A DNA stretch of 64,000 nt from Heterobasidion occidentale (lineage: Eukaryota > Basidiomycota > Agaricomycetes > Russulales > Bondarzewiaceae): positions 1,426,001 to 1,490,000 of the forward strand of contig JBCAQO010000004.1 in assembly GCA_039111635.1 (NCBI GenBank), given 5' to 3'. A model generated the notes under the pieces. It saw only the letters and a program-made list of their open reading frames with translations. It did no database searches and was not told where the DNA came from. The position numbers and the translations under genes were made by a program. Every line of letters begins with the position of its first letter. Position 1 is the first letter of the stretch. Below are positions 1 to 8,940 of the stretch, piece after piece.

Positions 1-18
1 GCTTAGGCTTTAGAAAGG

Positions 19-26
19 TATAAAAA
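19..26 (+). promoter_or_regulatory. TATA box ahead of the family A 3' ORF
   Basis: TATAAAAA lies 54 nt upstream of the ATG at 73, the normal spacing for a fungal Pol II promoter. It is inside the retroelement, so it would drive a separate transcript of the 3' ORF. Family B has a comparable box at 7933-7939 ahead of its 3' ORF. Confidence 0.45.
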
Positions 27-72
27 GGGGAGACCCCCGTCCTTTTCAAAGAAGGAATCCTCCTACCAGTAC

Positions 73-1447
73 ATGTCCGACCACTCCTCCCTTGATTACT
101 CCCCTGGACGTGCCATGCTCATCGATGAAGGAACTACCTCCTCCCCGTCAAGAAACCCCTCACCAGACATCATTCTGGCCGTGGCCAACCCCGACACTGG
201 ACGCCCTAGCCGAAGCAGCCGCCCAGAGACTCCAGAAGGAGTTTCCATGCCAGTCTCCACCCACCTCGTCACCCTTGAAGATCGAACAGGTTTACGAGCC
301 TCACCCCGGCCTGAGGGAGCTCATGACGAGCACGATGAGGGACGCCAAGAAGAAGGAGGACCGGCTCCGTCAACGCCTCTGCGACCGACAACAACAATGG
401 CTCCGGGAGACACAGGGCCGGATACAAGAAGCGGCAGAGGACCAAGAAACCCTACGAACTTGGCAGCGCCTGCAGTTGTTGAAGGAAGTATACAAGAACC
501 AGCAGCGACTAGTGCATCGGCTGCCAGGACCAGAAGATCCCCTGCCGGTGGTAGAAATCTGCACCCCGGAGAACTGGAGGGATTAGGAGACGCGCTACTC
601 CAGCGCACCACCATCTCGGCGGTAATTCAGATGGCCACAGCGTTAGCCTTGCAAAGGCTCGCTAATTTCTTCGCAGGGCAACCAGGGAGCGAGAACGACG
701 ATGTACCCCAACGCCTCGCTGATGCGAGCGACCAGGTCAGGCTTTTGGCCTATGCAGATGATCATCGAGCTGCCTCCTGGTATGCCCGAGGAAATAATGG
801 GGCTTATGCCTTACTAATTCACCCTGACGAGTTCTCCTCCTTTATCAACCTGGAACTCTTACCTGCCCTCATCTCGAGCACCGATGTGGTACACTCCTCC
901 CACACCCATCCCATTCGGATTGACCCATTCTGCGTCCAACCATGGAACGGCGAGGCCAGCAGAACAAGGCCAGCCACAAGTAGCCGGGACGCAACCGTCC
1001 AGATGGAATATGTCTGGACCACCATTCAACGACAGGCGCGAAGGGATCGAGAGACCCTTCCTCCCATATCGACAGGACAATCCACCGGGCAGGACGCAGG
1101 AGGCAGCAATGAGGAACACCCTCCAAGGTACAGGAGGAACGAGGGATGGGGAGGCCAGAGGATGAGGATGACCCTCTAGCCCAGGCAAGGCAGTCCTAGA
1201 AGAGCTCGACCAAGAGATTCACCGACTCCAAACCGTCCTTGAGATAATCGACCTGAAGGAACGCATACTCGCACTGGTCGAAGAACTCCAGTTCCGCCAG
1301 CGCCCGACTGAGCGAACTGCTGCCTGGACTCAAGCAGAACTAGACGCATGGGACGAAGTCGACAGCGACAATTACGACGACATCGACCCCTATTACAGGC
1401 CAGATCAAGGATACGGGGATTACGGAGACATTGGTGGAGGATATTAG
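73..1447 (+). pseudogene. Retroelement-encoded protein of family A, frameshifted
   Basis: The first ATG after the TATA box opens a 368-aa frame (73-1179). A second frame (92-586) is richer in charged, helix-forming residues, with a coiled-coil-like stretch over roughly residues 75-150 (many K, E, R, Q and L). A third segment, up to the TAG at 1445-1447, reads as an acidic, tyrosine-rich C-terminus in the same phase as 92-586. The simplest reading is one protein of about 450 residues with at least two frameshifts. No zinc knuckle, protease or RT motif was found. It may be a gag or an accessory protein; the family is not recognised. Its position, followed by 2.5 kb of noncoding DNA and then the LTR, resembles the 3' ORF of family B more than a normal gag. 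Confidence 0.45.
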
Positions 1448-1548
1448 ACGAGGGAGTTGAGGAACCCCTTGTCTCTAACAGGTGATGGAGAGGAAAGGAC
1501 CCTCCGCACCACAGGTACCGGTTTCACGCACAGGACGCCGGAACGGAC

Positions 1549-3098
1549 GTCCTGCATGACGTTAAACTGTGAAAAGATAAGAAGGCAGGGGAAGTACCTG
1601 ACCATTTGCGTTTCAGCCCTCCGGTCTCAGACAGGACAAGCATCTAATACTCTCGTTGTCAAGAGGTATTCTGACAAGCGAATCGGGCATCCCGCTTAGA
1701 TCCCCAGTTTTACAGGACCCTTTCCACATTAGGAGGTCCTTAGGATTCACAACATAACCTTGGTACTGGTACATGAATGATGCATGAATATTGGTGGGAA
1801 ATCGTGTTGCATGTTCGCCGTTGGGGAACGGTGGACCAACCTTGCTGTCAAGGTCTGACAGGTGTCTTGGACGTCCCACTTTGGATCTCCAGTTTTACAG
1901 GGTCGTTTCCGCATTAGGGGACCCTATCAAGATGCAGGTACATAGTGGCCGCACTCCACTAGTAACCCAAAACGGAGAAAATACATCCGCAACGATGTAA
2001 AACTACGAAAGGCTTGGTCCGCAATGACGATAAACTAGTTACCGTCCGGAACGACGCTAAAGCTACCAAGACCCTCGGAGCGTGGTTGTATTTTGGCAGA
2101 CGGTGGAAGGGAGGGCCTCCACCGTTGCAGAACCCTGCTGACTAGGTCAAGGCGCTTCCATATTCCATACGCCCTACAGTAAAAGAATATGGGGTCGACA
2201 CGGTTCAATTCCGTGCGAGGGGTTTGGGGACATGGAGCGGGTTATCAGTCCTCCGACGAGACCACGACCACTCCATGGCGCGCCCATTCTACCCTTGAAG
2301 TCCGAAGCAAGGATTCCGCTTCAAGGACCAGTCAAGAGGCAACTGGGACTGTGCCTCAGGTTTTTGGACGTCCTCCATGATGGTAAACTGGGATTGCCCT
2401 TTCCTTTACAGGGCCAGCGTCCGCAAAGATGTTAAACTACCACTCCTTTTGGCATAGGAGATGTCGATCGACATCGTTGTTGACACCACAATGTTGATCT
2501 AGTCCGCAATGACGATAAACTACTTACTCCTTCAAGTATAGGAGACGTGGTTGATGGTCACGACCTTGACCATCAACTAGTCCGAAATGACCTTAAACTA
2601 CCCTCACCCTGGAGGATTAAATCTATCGAGGCTCAGGAGGTTCAAGCCAGGCGATAGCGGACGTCCGCAATGACTATAAACTAGTTGCCGTCCTTCATGA
2701 CGATAAACTGAGCTGCCCTTCATGTACAGGGCCATGTGAGTTGTGTCAAAATAGGCTCTCTAGTCTATTCTCGCAACTCTAGAAGTTATCCGGTTTGATA
2801 TAGTATAAACCATCACCATCTTACCTCAATGGGAACCCTGTCAAGAAGGAGGAACTGGTCTATGGCCCTATGCGCATCACTGATGGATGTTCCAGCGCGC
2901 AGAAACGCCTGCTGTCTTGTTTACAGGTACTCCTATGTTGGGAGATGGATAGGTCCGCAACGACCTTAGCTTAAACTAGCAGGGCAGTCCGCAACGACTT
3001 ATGTATAAACTAGCCTCAGTCCGCGATGACTTAAGGATAAACTAGCCGACGTCCGCAAAGACGCAAAACTACGGACGTCCGGCACAATGTTAAACTAC
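1549..3098 (+). repeat. Dispersed degenerate 22-28 nt motif, about 15 copies
   Basis: A motif of the form GTCCGCAAyGAC-n-TAAACTA recurs in direct orientation at about 1549, 1985, 2017, 2044, 2370, 2419, 2502, 2580, 2663, 2690, 2953, 2987, 3019, 3051 and 3077. The two halves (GTCCGCAA and TAAACTA) are constant, while the middle varies in sequence and length (up to 6 extra nt at 2953-3046). Copies are clustered but not regularly spaced, so this is neither a simple satellite nor CRISPR. It fills the noncoding part of family A between ORF and LTR. Confidence 0.7.
1697..1926 (+). repeat. Diverged direct duplication of about 46 nt
   Basis: 1697-1745 and 1881-1926 both contain CCAGTTTTACAGG followed by a TTTCC-CATTAGG segment and a CCT block, about 185 nt apart. 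This is local duplication inside the noncoding region of family A. Confidence 0.5.
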
Positions 3099-3920
3099 TA
3101 GGACATACCTTACGCTGACCCCGCAATAATTACCGTCAAGGTGGATACCATGATCTATTCAAGAGACCATGGGGTTCAAAGTCTATTCTTCAAAGTCCTT
3201 ACCTCGTGTTCAATACGCGGAGCGCGGCTGCATGCTCGCTCCCATGTGACAAACAAACTCTGGACGAACACTCAATTTCTAACCAGGACGGGCCGCCGTA
3301 TGGGGCTGACAGAGTTAGGGATCTTCAAAGGGGTCTTGCCGGACTCAAAACAAGTCAAGAAAAGTCTATTCTTGATAGGTTGGTGGGCCTAAGCCTTAGT
3401 AAAGCGATCAACCCACACACCTGGAGTCCCCCTCAATACCGGAGATCAAGGAGATGAAGATCTATCCTGGAAACACTGAAGCATGGCCTTTGGCATTTTT
3501 TAAGAAGAACGACACACACCCATCCACAGACAAGTTTCTATTTCATCTCACAATCATTCGCACGACACCTTTCTGAATCGTCGCCAGAGAAAATACTGGC
3601 TTAACAAACCTACCAGGGAGTCCTGGTTGAGTAGCTGCCTATTGACTCTAGGAGTGTACTCACACAAAACGTATGGTGAAGGAAGAACACCGAGGGCGAC
3701 GCAATATTGTGGCGATATTGCTAGAAGCCTGGATCAAACAGCTCAACGGAGAAGGAAAACTCCTAGGCGTTGTAAACAACATAGGTCGGTCTTCGCCCCA
3801 GAAAATGAAGTGATATTGGAAAGGCGCATCCCGATCTTTATTGGATGACCAGAAAGCAATTGTACGTGGAATAACAATGAAGCTTGCGGAGGCGAGTAGT
3901 CCCCTCAGGAGTTGGGACCT

Positions 3921-3930
3921 AGAAAGGGGG
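3921..3930 (+). promoter_or_regulatory. Polypurine tract of family A
   Basis: AGAAAGGGGG ends 3 nt before the LTR start at 3934, the expected position for plus-strand DNA synthesis priming. The same tract precedes the second LTR at 16451. Confidence 0.7.
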
Positions 3931-3933
3931 TAA

Positions 3934-4535
3934 TGTTATGACTTGACCAATCGGAGCCCGTCAGGGCCGGTCTATCCGATGGATCAAGCATCACATGCTA
4001 GGTGGCTCCACTACAGAGCATACATCAAGGTATTTGGCATGTCCTTAGGAGCCGACTAGACCGATGGTTCTTCAAGACATCGGTAAAGGCTATATGAGAG
4101 GGACACGGGGCTCATGAGATTCACACAGTGATAAGAGAGGCATTCACATTCCATGGGCTTAGGGCTTATGGCTTAGGGCTTATGGGTAAGCACCTCGTCG
4201 CATCATGATGGATCAGTGCGACTGGAGAAGTACAAGAGTAGGCACCGGCTGAGAGAGACGGCGACCACAGCTCTCCTGGGATGGAAACCCGGAGAAGCAC
4301 ATGGACTCTTACCCTATACCCTATACAGTATATAAGGCCCATAGAATAGGCTGAGGATCTTCAGTCTATTCTCTTCGTTCTTACACAGTCTACACACTGT
4401 GTAACTTAGAGCCAATCATTATTCCCTCCTGTATCGTTGCCCGGTACAGTCGAGACTTCGCCCACCACTCAGTCCTTTGTGCAACTTAGGGAAGAACCTG
4501 TTACTCTTGGGTTACTGAACGAGCAGTTCGTAACA
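3934..4535 (+). repeat. Family A LTR, copy 1 (3' LTR, 602 bp)
   Basis: Begins TGTTATGACTTG and ends CAGTTCGTAACA, so the ends are TGTTA/TAACA inverted repeats. A TATA box (TATATAA, 4329-4335) is followed by a near-perfect hairpin (4343-4372). The right flank is alpha-1,3-glucan synthase sequence, so the element inserted into that gene or its relic. The other copies are at 16451-17039 and, inverted, 63425-64000. Confidence 0.85.
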
Positions 4536-5365
4536 GCTCACATGGACGATCCCACCTCCGTTATCCCGTATTCAACTTGGAATCAGGCTATAGCTGCTAC
4601 TGTCATCAAGATGCCCAATATTGATACCTATCACATCAACGACTACCATGGTGCCTTGGCCCCCTTCTATGTGCTGCCTAAAGTCTTTCCTGTTTGCTTG
4701 TTTCTTCACAACGCCGAATTCCAAGGTCTCTGGCCGCTTCGAAAAAAGGAGAAGATGAAGGAGGTCTGTTTGGTATGCGATATCTGCAAGCATCACTGCA
4801 CGAAACATGTTCAATTTGGTAAGACGTTCAATTGGCTGCACGCCGCCGCTTCCTTCATCGCCGTGCATTAGCAATTTATCAGTGTCGCTGGTGTCTCTGA
4901 CAAATATGGTAAACACAGTTGGGCTCGTTATCCCACGTTGTGGACCCTCAAGCATGTCGACTCCAGCCTAATTCTGACCCTAGTGACATCGAGGCTCTTG
5001 ACAAACACGCTATCAAGATCAAGAATATTCAGATTCACTAGAGTGCGGAGGCCAAACACTCTGAACATAAATGTCAAGCAGAGGTATGGGCTGGTATAAG
5101 TCAAAACCCTGATGCCCATTTGTTCATCTTTGTCAGTCGTTGGTCTAAGCAGAAGGGTGTTGATTTGATTGCTGATGCATCTGGAAAACCCCCCCTTGTA
5201 TTAGTTCTGGATTATATCTAATAGTGTCTAAAAGTGTCTAAAAGTGTCAATTATGGCTAATTAGAGCTTAATACAAGGGGGTGGTTTCCCAGATGTGTCA
5301 TGCCCTCATTGTACGTGCGGCATCTTTTCTTCTTGATTTCATGAGTTAAACATCATTTGACGAAT
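4536..5365 (+). pseudogene. ags1: Alpha-1,3-glucan synthase fragment (GT5 domain)
   Basis: Translation gives DYHGALAP (about 4644), SLHN-type and EFQGLWPLR sequence, KHHCTKHVQFG, SWARYPTLWTLKHVD, then NPDAHLFIFVSRWSKQKGVD up to about 5175. This matches the glycogen-synthase-like GT5 catalytic domain of fungal cell-wall alpha-1,3-glucan synthases. The full proteins exceed 2,000 residues and only about 230 are here. The reading frame is broken by TAG codons (about 4869 and 5039) and by at least one frame change, and a MITE splits it at 5178. It is bounded by a family A LTR on the left and a family B LTR on the right. It is a relic, not a working gene. Confidence 0.8.
5178..5295. mobile_element. 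118-bp MITE, copy 1
   Basis: Both ends read CATCTGG inward, and the terminal inverted repeats are about 26 nt (CATCTGGAAAACC... against CATCTGGGAAACC... with few mismatches), up to TTGTATTA. The flanking dinucleotide TG is duplicated (5176-5177, 5296-5297). Removing the element plus one TG restores the glucan synthase phrase LIADVMPSL. A near-identical copy lies at 61150-61267. It has no coding capacity. Confidence 0.85.
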
Positions 5366-6199
5366 TGTTAGGTCGGAGACCTATCACGTGCACCGATGCA
5401 CAAAGGGGTCCCTAGGCTAAACCTCCACTGGTTCGTATAGTCGTAGACTCCAATGGATAAAGACGATGGATCGTCTTTGGGCTCTTTCGAGGAACTCGGG
5501 GTCGCTGTCTGCTTTGTTCTCGAATAGATTGAGAAGGTGATCTTCGAGGTCTTCTCGATGATGAGGAGGAACCGGATGATCTTCTCCTGTCCAACAGATG
5601 ACACGAGGGGGTGTCCAACTGAGAACGCGGAAGGCAGCTAGTCCGGTATAGAAGCGGATGAGTAGAGGGAGGGGAGGGAAGGGAGACGAGTCCAGTGCTT
5701 TGTCAGACCGTGTAAGGAGTTTCTCAGATCTGACAGAGATCACGAAGTGTGGGCTAGGAAGGTAGCCAGACACCGGGTGCAGTGCAGAGATCGAGTGTAT
5801 TACAGGTGAACAAGCTGAGCTTCTTAGAAGCTCATCTCGGCTATTTACGTACAGAAGTGTCTAGGGCAGGATCCAGATCTGGTCCGTGCGCTTCTTAGGT
5901 ACCGAAGTCAACGATCGAGATCCGTAAGCTAGAATACCTCATTGACCTGCCATATAACTAAATATAGTAATCCGATCACTAATGTCCATCCACATCTTTG
6001 ATCGATCAAGAACCAGGAACGGGGGTCAGGAACCAATGTCTGTCCACATCAAGAATCAGGAACTAGAAGTCAGCGTTCATGCGTTAGCATGTAAACGGTA
6101 AGGAGTCATGGAGAGTGGTCCGAGTCTGTAGCAAGTCCGAAGCACTTGACCAGCCCATCCATTCACGTGCGAAGCACGTGTTAGGATGCGGTCCTAACA
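5366..6199 (-). repeat. Family B LTR, 3' copy (834 bp)
   Basis: Plus-strand ends are TGTTAGGTCGG and GGTCCTAACA. In sense orientation (minus) the first part (U3) carries an inverted E-box pair CACGTGC/GCACGTG at 6164-6180. The predicted transcript-start sequence in this copy (5807-5816) is mutated (AGCTTGTTCA instead of AGCTCGTTCA). Downstream is an ATG-less open frame (5773-5417). Confidence 0.88.
5417..5773 (-). other. Open reading frame inside family B LTR, no ATG
   Basis: A 118-codon frame in the sense orientation of the element, ending 51 nt before the LTR end. It has no ATG at its start and is open back to the predicted transcript start. A similar frame occurs in the solo LTR copy (47660-47334), while the 5' LTR copy is shortened by indels. 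Around FYTGLAAF and the following 40 residues it resembles the frame in family C LTR (19682-19984). If translated it could only be reached by splicing, non-AUG initiation or read-through. Function unknown. Confidence 0.4.
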
Positions 6200-6210
6200 C
6201 TACCCCTCTC
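6200..6210 (-). promoter_or_regulatory. Polypurine tract of family B
   Basis: Minus strand GAGAGGGGTAG directly abuts the 3' LTR end at 6199. The stop codon of the 3' ORF (6212-6210) overlaps the tract. Confidence 0.65.
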
Positions 6211-7610
6211 TATACAAGTCTTCGGCGCTTGGCGGGTGCACCGATGGTAGGGGCAGGTCTCCTCAGGTGGACTTCGTCGAAGGTGGGGATGTTCCGAGCG
6301 GGATATCCGGTCCAGTTAGTGGTGTCGATTAAATGGTCTAATGCCTGCTTGTGGTACCCGTATTCCTCAGCCGTCCTATCCATCTGTAGACGAAGGTGCC
6401 GGGACTGCATACGATGCCTATCGTAGTCTTGAAGAAAACCGCGCGCCATAACGTCCGTTCTCTGGCGAATGCCCGTGATTGGACATCCCACGACGAGATG
6501 GCCGGCGCGTCCGCATTCCCAGCAGTTACGAGTGGCGGGGTTGGTGGGTGGAGAAGGCGGGAGAGTAGGCGGGTTAGGCCAGACGTTTTCGGAGTCCAGT
6601 GCGTCTGCAGGCCATCCTTCTTCAGTTGCGACAGGAACGTCCGGCGACTGGGGGGAGGCTTCGTCGACAATGATAGGATGGGTGATGTCGTCGCCGAGTA
6701 GGGGGGGGGATGGGGACACAGCAGGGGGTGACGGGGGTGGTACCGGTAGCGGCCGAAGTACCTGGCGATCCCGGACAACTTGTTCGGGGTCGTAAGGGGG
6801 ACTGGTGGGCCGCATGAATTCGGCAGTCTCTTCGTCGGTGGGCCGAAAGGGTTCTGCCGCCGGGAGATCGGGTTCGGTGTTAGCCGGGGGATCGACCGTC
6901 ATGGGTTCCTCAACGTCGATCTGGTGAAACCCCTGTTCCTGTACATCCGGTTTGGTTATGACCCAGGGCCTAACGTTATCCTCTGGGGTACATCCACCGG
7001 GCCAGTAGCACGCAATGGGGTGAACCCCTCGACTGTTAAGTGGGAAGGAGTGGGTCGGCAGTAGTCCTTTGGGGACGTACTCTTCGATCTCTAGCCGCGC
7101 TCCATTATGCCCCGCAAAGTGGAACCAACGGATTGTGTTCTTCTTGTAGCGGATTCGAGCGAGTACGTCGAGCCAGGCTTGTATGGTGTGCGTCTGTATG
7201 AGGACGGAGCTGGTGGTGAATATCCCTCCCAGTCGGAAATTGACCATGTCATTGCGGATGGCGGCGAGATTGATCAATCCTTTCATACGATAGGAGGTGA
7301 CTGTGAGGTTAGCGAGGAGGATGGCTTGGGTCTGGTTGAGTGGTCCAGAGAACACTTGATAGGCTTGCGCCCAGACTGCCTGCTGCAAATAGAAAAGGAA
7401 GGCACGAGGGTTCTTCAAGCCAGGCTGGTTCAGAATAATAGGGGCCTCGTCCTCGGCGAGCGTGAGGTGGTAGATGCTATTGTTCGTTGTCAGGTCCTGG
7501 TAGAGACAGATGTCGTGAAGGGGATTGGGTATAGCACGGATCCGGAAGCGCGGGTTTTCGTTGTGAACGGCAAAGGCCAATGGGGGAATGGCGATGTGTG
7601 GGTTCGGCAT
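6210..7610 (-). CDS. Extra 3' ORF of family B with CCHC zinc knuckle
   Basis: An uninterrupted 466-codon frame lies between pol and the 3' LTR, in the same sense as pol. The N-terminal 200 residues look globular (AGHNGARLEIEEYVPKG near residue 180). A long Pro/Asp/Glu-rich linker follows, then a zinc knuckle CWECGRAGHLVVGC (C-x2-C-x4-H-x4-C) near residue 365, then a basic C-terminus KRRRLV. The frame stays open upstream without an ATG, while an ATG in another phase at 7815 follows a TATA box, so one frameshift near 7750 probably separates the true start. It occupies the position of env but has no membrane segment; a nucleic-acid-binding accessory or second gag-like protein is more likely. It is the only long intact ORF of the element. 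Confidence 0.6.
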   Translation of the reverse strand: MPNPHIAIPPLAFAVHNENPRFRIRAIPNPLHDICLYQDLTTNNSIYHLTLAEDEAPIILNQPGLKNPRAFLFYLQQAVWAQAYQVFSGPLNQTQAILLANLTVTSYRMKGLINLAAIRNDMVNFRLGGIFTTSSVLIQTHTIQAWLDVLARIRYKKNTIRWFHFAGHNGARLEIEEYVPKGLLPTHSFPLNSRGVHPIACYWPGGCTPEDNVRPWVITKPDVQEQGFHQIDVEEPMTVDPPANTEPDLPAAEPFRPTDEETAEFMRPTSPPYDPEQVVRDRQVLRPLPVPPPSPPAVSPSPPLLGDDITHPIIVDEASPQSPDVPVATEEGWPADALDSENVWPNPPTLPPSPPTNPATRNCWECGRAGHLVVGCPITGIRQRTDVMARGFLQDYDRHRMQSRHLRLQMDRTAEEYGYHKQALDHLIDTTNWTGYPARNIPTFDEVHLRRPAPTIGAPAKRRRLV

Positions 7611-7932
7611 TTCAGCCGGGAAACGGGGAATAACGAACTCTGTAAGGGGGTCGGCGACTGGGACGCCTTCCGACGGGATGTCGTCCTCACTGTCGTAATC
7701 CGAGTCTGTGTCGTCAATGAGCGTGGGTGTGGTAGTGGGCGGGGAGATGGTACGGAGGATGAAGGGGTTGGGGGAGGAGGTTGGAGGCGTGAGGAGAAGT
7801 GGTAGCGGAAGCCATTCTGATGTTACTGAGAATGTAGCGGGGGGAGTTGTGTAAGAAAAGGTGTGTGGGGGTAAGGGACATTCGAGTTATAGCTGGGATG
7901 CTGAGGAATGTTTCCGTCCGATGCAGGGTGTC

Positions 7933-7939
7933 TTTTATA
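7933..7939 (-). promoter_or_regulatory. Internal TATA box ahead of family B 3' ORF
   Basis: Minus-strand TATAAAA lies about 120 nt upstream of the ATG at 7815. It suggests a separate transcript for the 3' ORF, as proposed for family A (TATA at 19-26). Confidence 0.4.
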
Positions 7940-8099
7940 CAACGGAGGAGATGCCAATGGTGGCAGCGGCGTGAAGGGATCCGAGGACAAGGGCGATGGC
8001 AATGGAGACAGCGGTGAGAGCAAGAGTCGCGACGACGGTGTAAACGGCTACTGTGGATAGAGTGGGGTCGAAAGGGGTCATAGCCGTTTGCCTGGCCAT
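7935..8099 (-). CDS. Possible 54-aa single-pass membrane peptide
   Basis: An ATG at 8099 opens 54 codons that begin MARQTAM and then give one long hydrophobic run (VYTVVATLALTAVSIAIALV), enough for one membrane helix. It overlaps the end of the chromodomain frame by 22 nt in another phase, and its TAA is part of the internal TATA box. There is no homology support, and it may be chance. Confidence 0.25.
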   Translation of the reverse strand: MARQTAMTPFDPTLSTVAVYTVVATLALTAVSIAIALVLGSLHAAATIGISSVV

Positions 8100-8940
8100 G
8101 CCAATCCTCGGTTGGTCTGCTTTTGTAGCTCCTGGTATGCTTGAGTCCGCCAATTAGAGCTGTCCGATCGCTTCTGCTGTAGCTTTGATCGAGACGAGTC
8201 TATATTGGGCTTCTTTGGCTGTGCTTCTCGATCGTTGATCGTCAGTGGTGGCACTTTTGATCGAGGAACCAGGGGCAGCCTCTTTAGCTGCGTCATTCGT
8301 TTGTCGATCTCTTCCATGATCTGGGGGATAGCTAATCCTGTGGCGAGAAGCTTCTTTCCGATCGGATGCTTCTCGAGCTTCTTTCTGATTTGATCTTCTT
8401 CGGCTACTCTGTTGAGTTCTAATTCGATCACCAGGGCCAGAATGGAGGCTTCCATTCCTTTGACTGCCCGAGGGTGCCGGCGGTAGAAGTCCTTTATGGC
8501 TTCTTGTGCGTTAGTGACGTTTGCCGCGGCTTCCCAAGAGTTGTCCGATTCCGGGTAGCCCTTCCATTTGATCAGGTACTGCAGGATCTTCCATCGTCCG
8601 AAGCGTCTAGCTCCGACAATGGCTTCGACTTCGAATTCTTCTTGCCCTTCGATCAGGTCCGGAGCCGGTTTAGGGTAGTTCGGACCATAGACCTCGTTTT
8701 CCTTGTAGGGCGTGAGTCAACTAGCATGGAAGATGTCATGAATGCGCTTCCAGCTGTTGGGCAGTTTCAACCTGAAGTTGACATTTCCTATGGTGTCAAT
8801 GATTTCAAATGGCCCAAAGCGTTTGGGTCTCAGTTTCTCTGATGGGTGATCGGTGTGGATGTTCTTCCCATCAAGCCATACTTGATCTCCTTTCTTGAAA
8901 GGCGGCAGGTCCGTTCCAAAACGGTCGTGCTGTATCCTCA
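8078..8940 (-). pseudogene. Integrase C-terminus and chromodomain of family B pol
   Basis: The segment starts with the GPY-like region (WLDGKNIHT, KRFGPFEI, FRLKLPNSW) and ends its first block at HAS followed by TGA (about 8717), where related elements read a leucine. After the stop comes VYGPNYPKP, then a chromodomain: EEFEVEAIV, FGRWKILQYLIKWKGYP, NSWEAAANV. A 125-aa Lys/Glu-rich tail follows. Chromodomains of this kind direct chromovirus integration to heterochromatin marks. The in-frame stop separates it from integrase. Confidence 0.8.

Larger units (their letters stand above)
1..4535 (+). mobile_element. Family A LTR retroelement, 3' part (5' end outside window)
   Basis: The sequence enters the window inside an element and ends at an LTR (3934-4535) preceded by a purine tract (3921-3930), so this is the 3' end of a plus-strand element. 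It holds a frameshifted ORF region (73-1447) and then about 2.5 kb with no coding potential that is full of degenerate short repeats. The last 676 bp before the LTR (3258-3933) recur at 15774-16450 next to a second LTR copy, which confirms family membership. No reverse transcriptase, integrase or protease motif is seen in the visible part. Either pol lies to the left, or this is a non-autonomous derivative. Confidence 0.75.

Noticed and set aside
2199..2220. T-arm-like stem CACGGTTCAATTCCGTG suggesting a tRNA
   Set aside because: No acceptor stem, D arm or anticodon arm can be formed upstream; it lies in the repeat-filled noncoding part of family A.
1549..3098. Repeat array as CRISPR
   Set aside because: Repeats are degenerate, spacing is irregular, there are no unique spacers of constant length, and the host is a eukaryote.
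4437..4871. Single 144-aa gene starting in the family A LTR
   Set aside because: The frame simply runs from LTR sequence into the glucan synthase relic by chance; only the part after 4536 has homology.
6164..6180. Palindrome CACGTGCGAAGCACGTG as an independent element
   Set aside because: Present in all three family B LTRs at the same place; it is part of the LTR U3, probably regulatory.
7107..7805. 232-aa plus-strand ORF
   Set aside because: Antisense shadow of the family B 3' ORF, which has a zinc knuckle and sensible composition.
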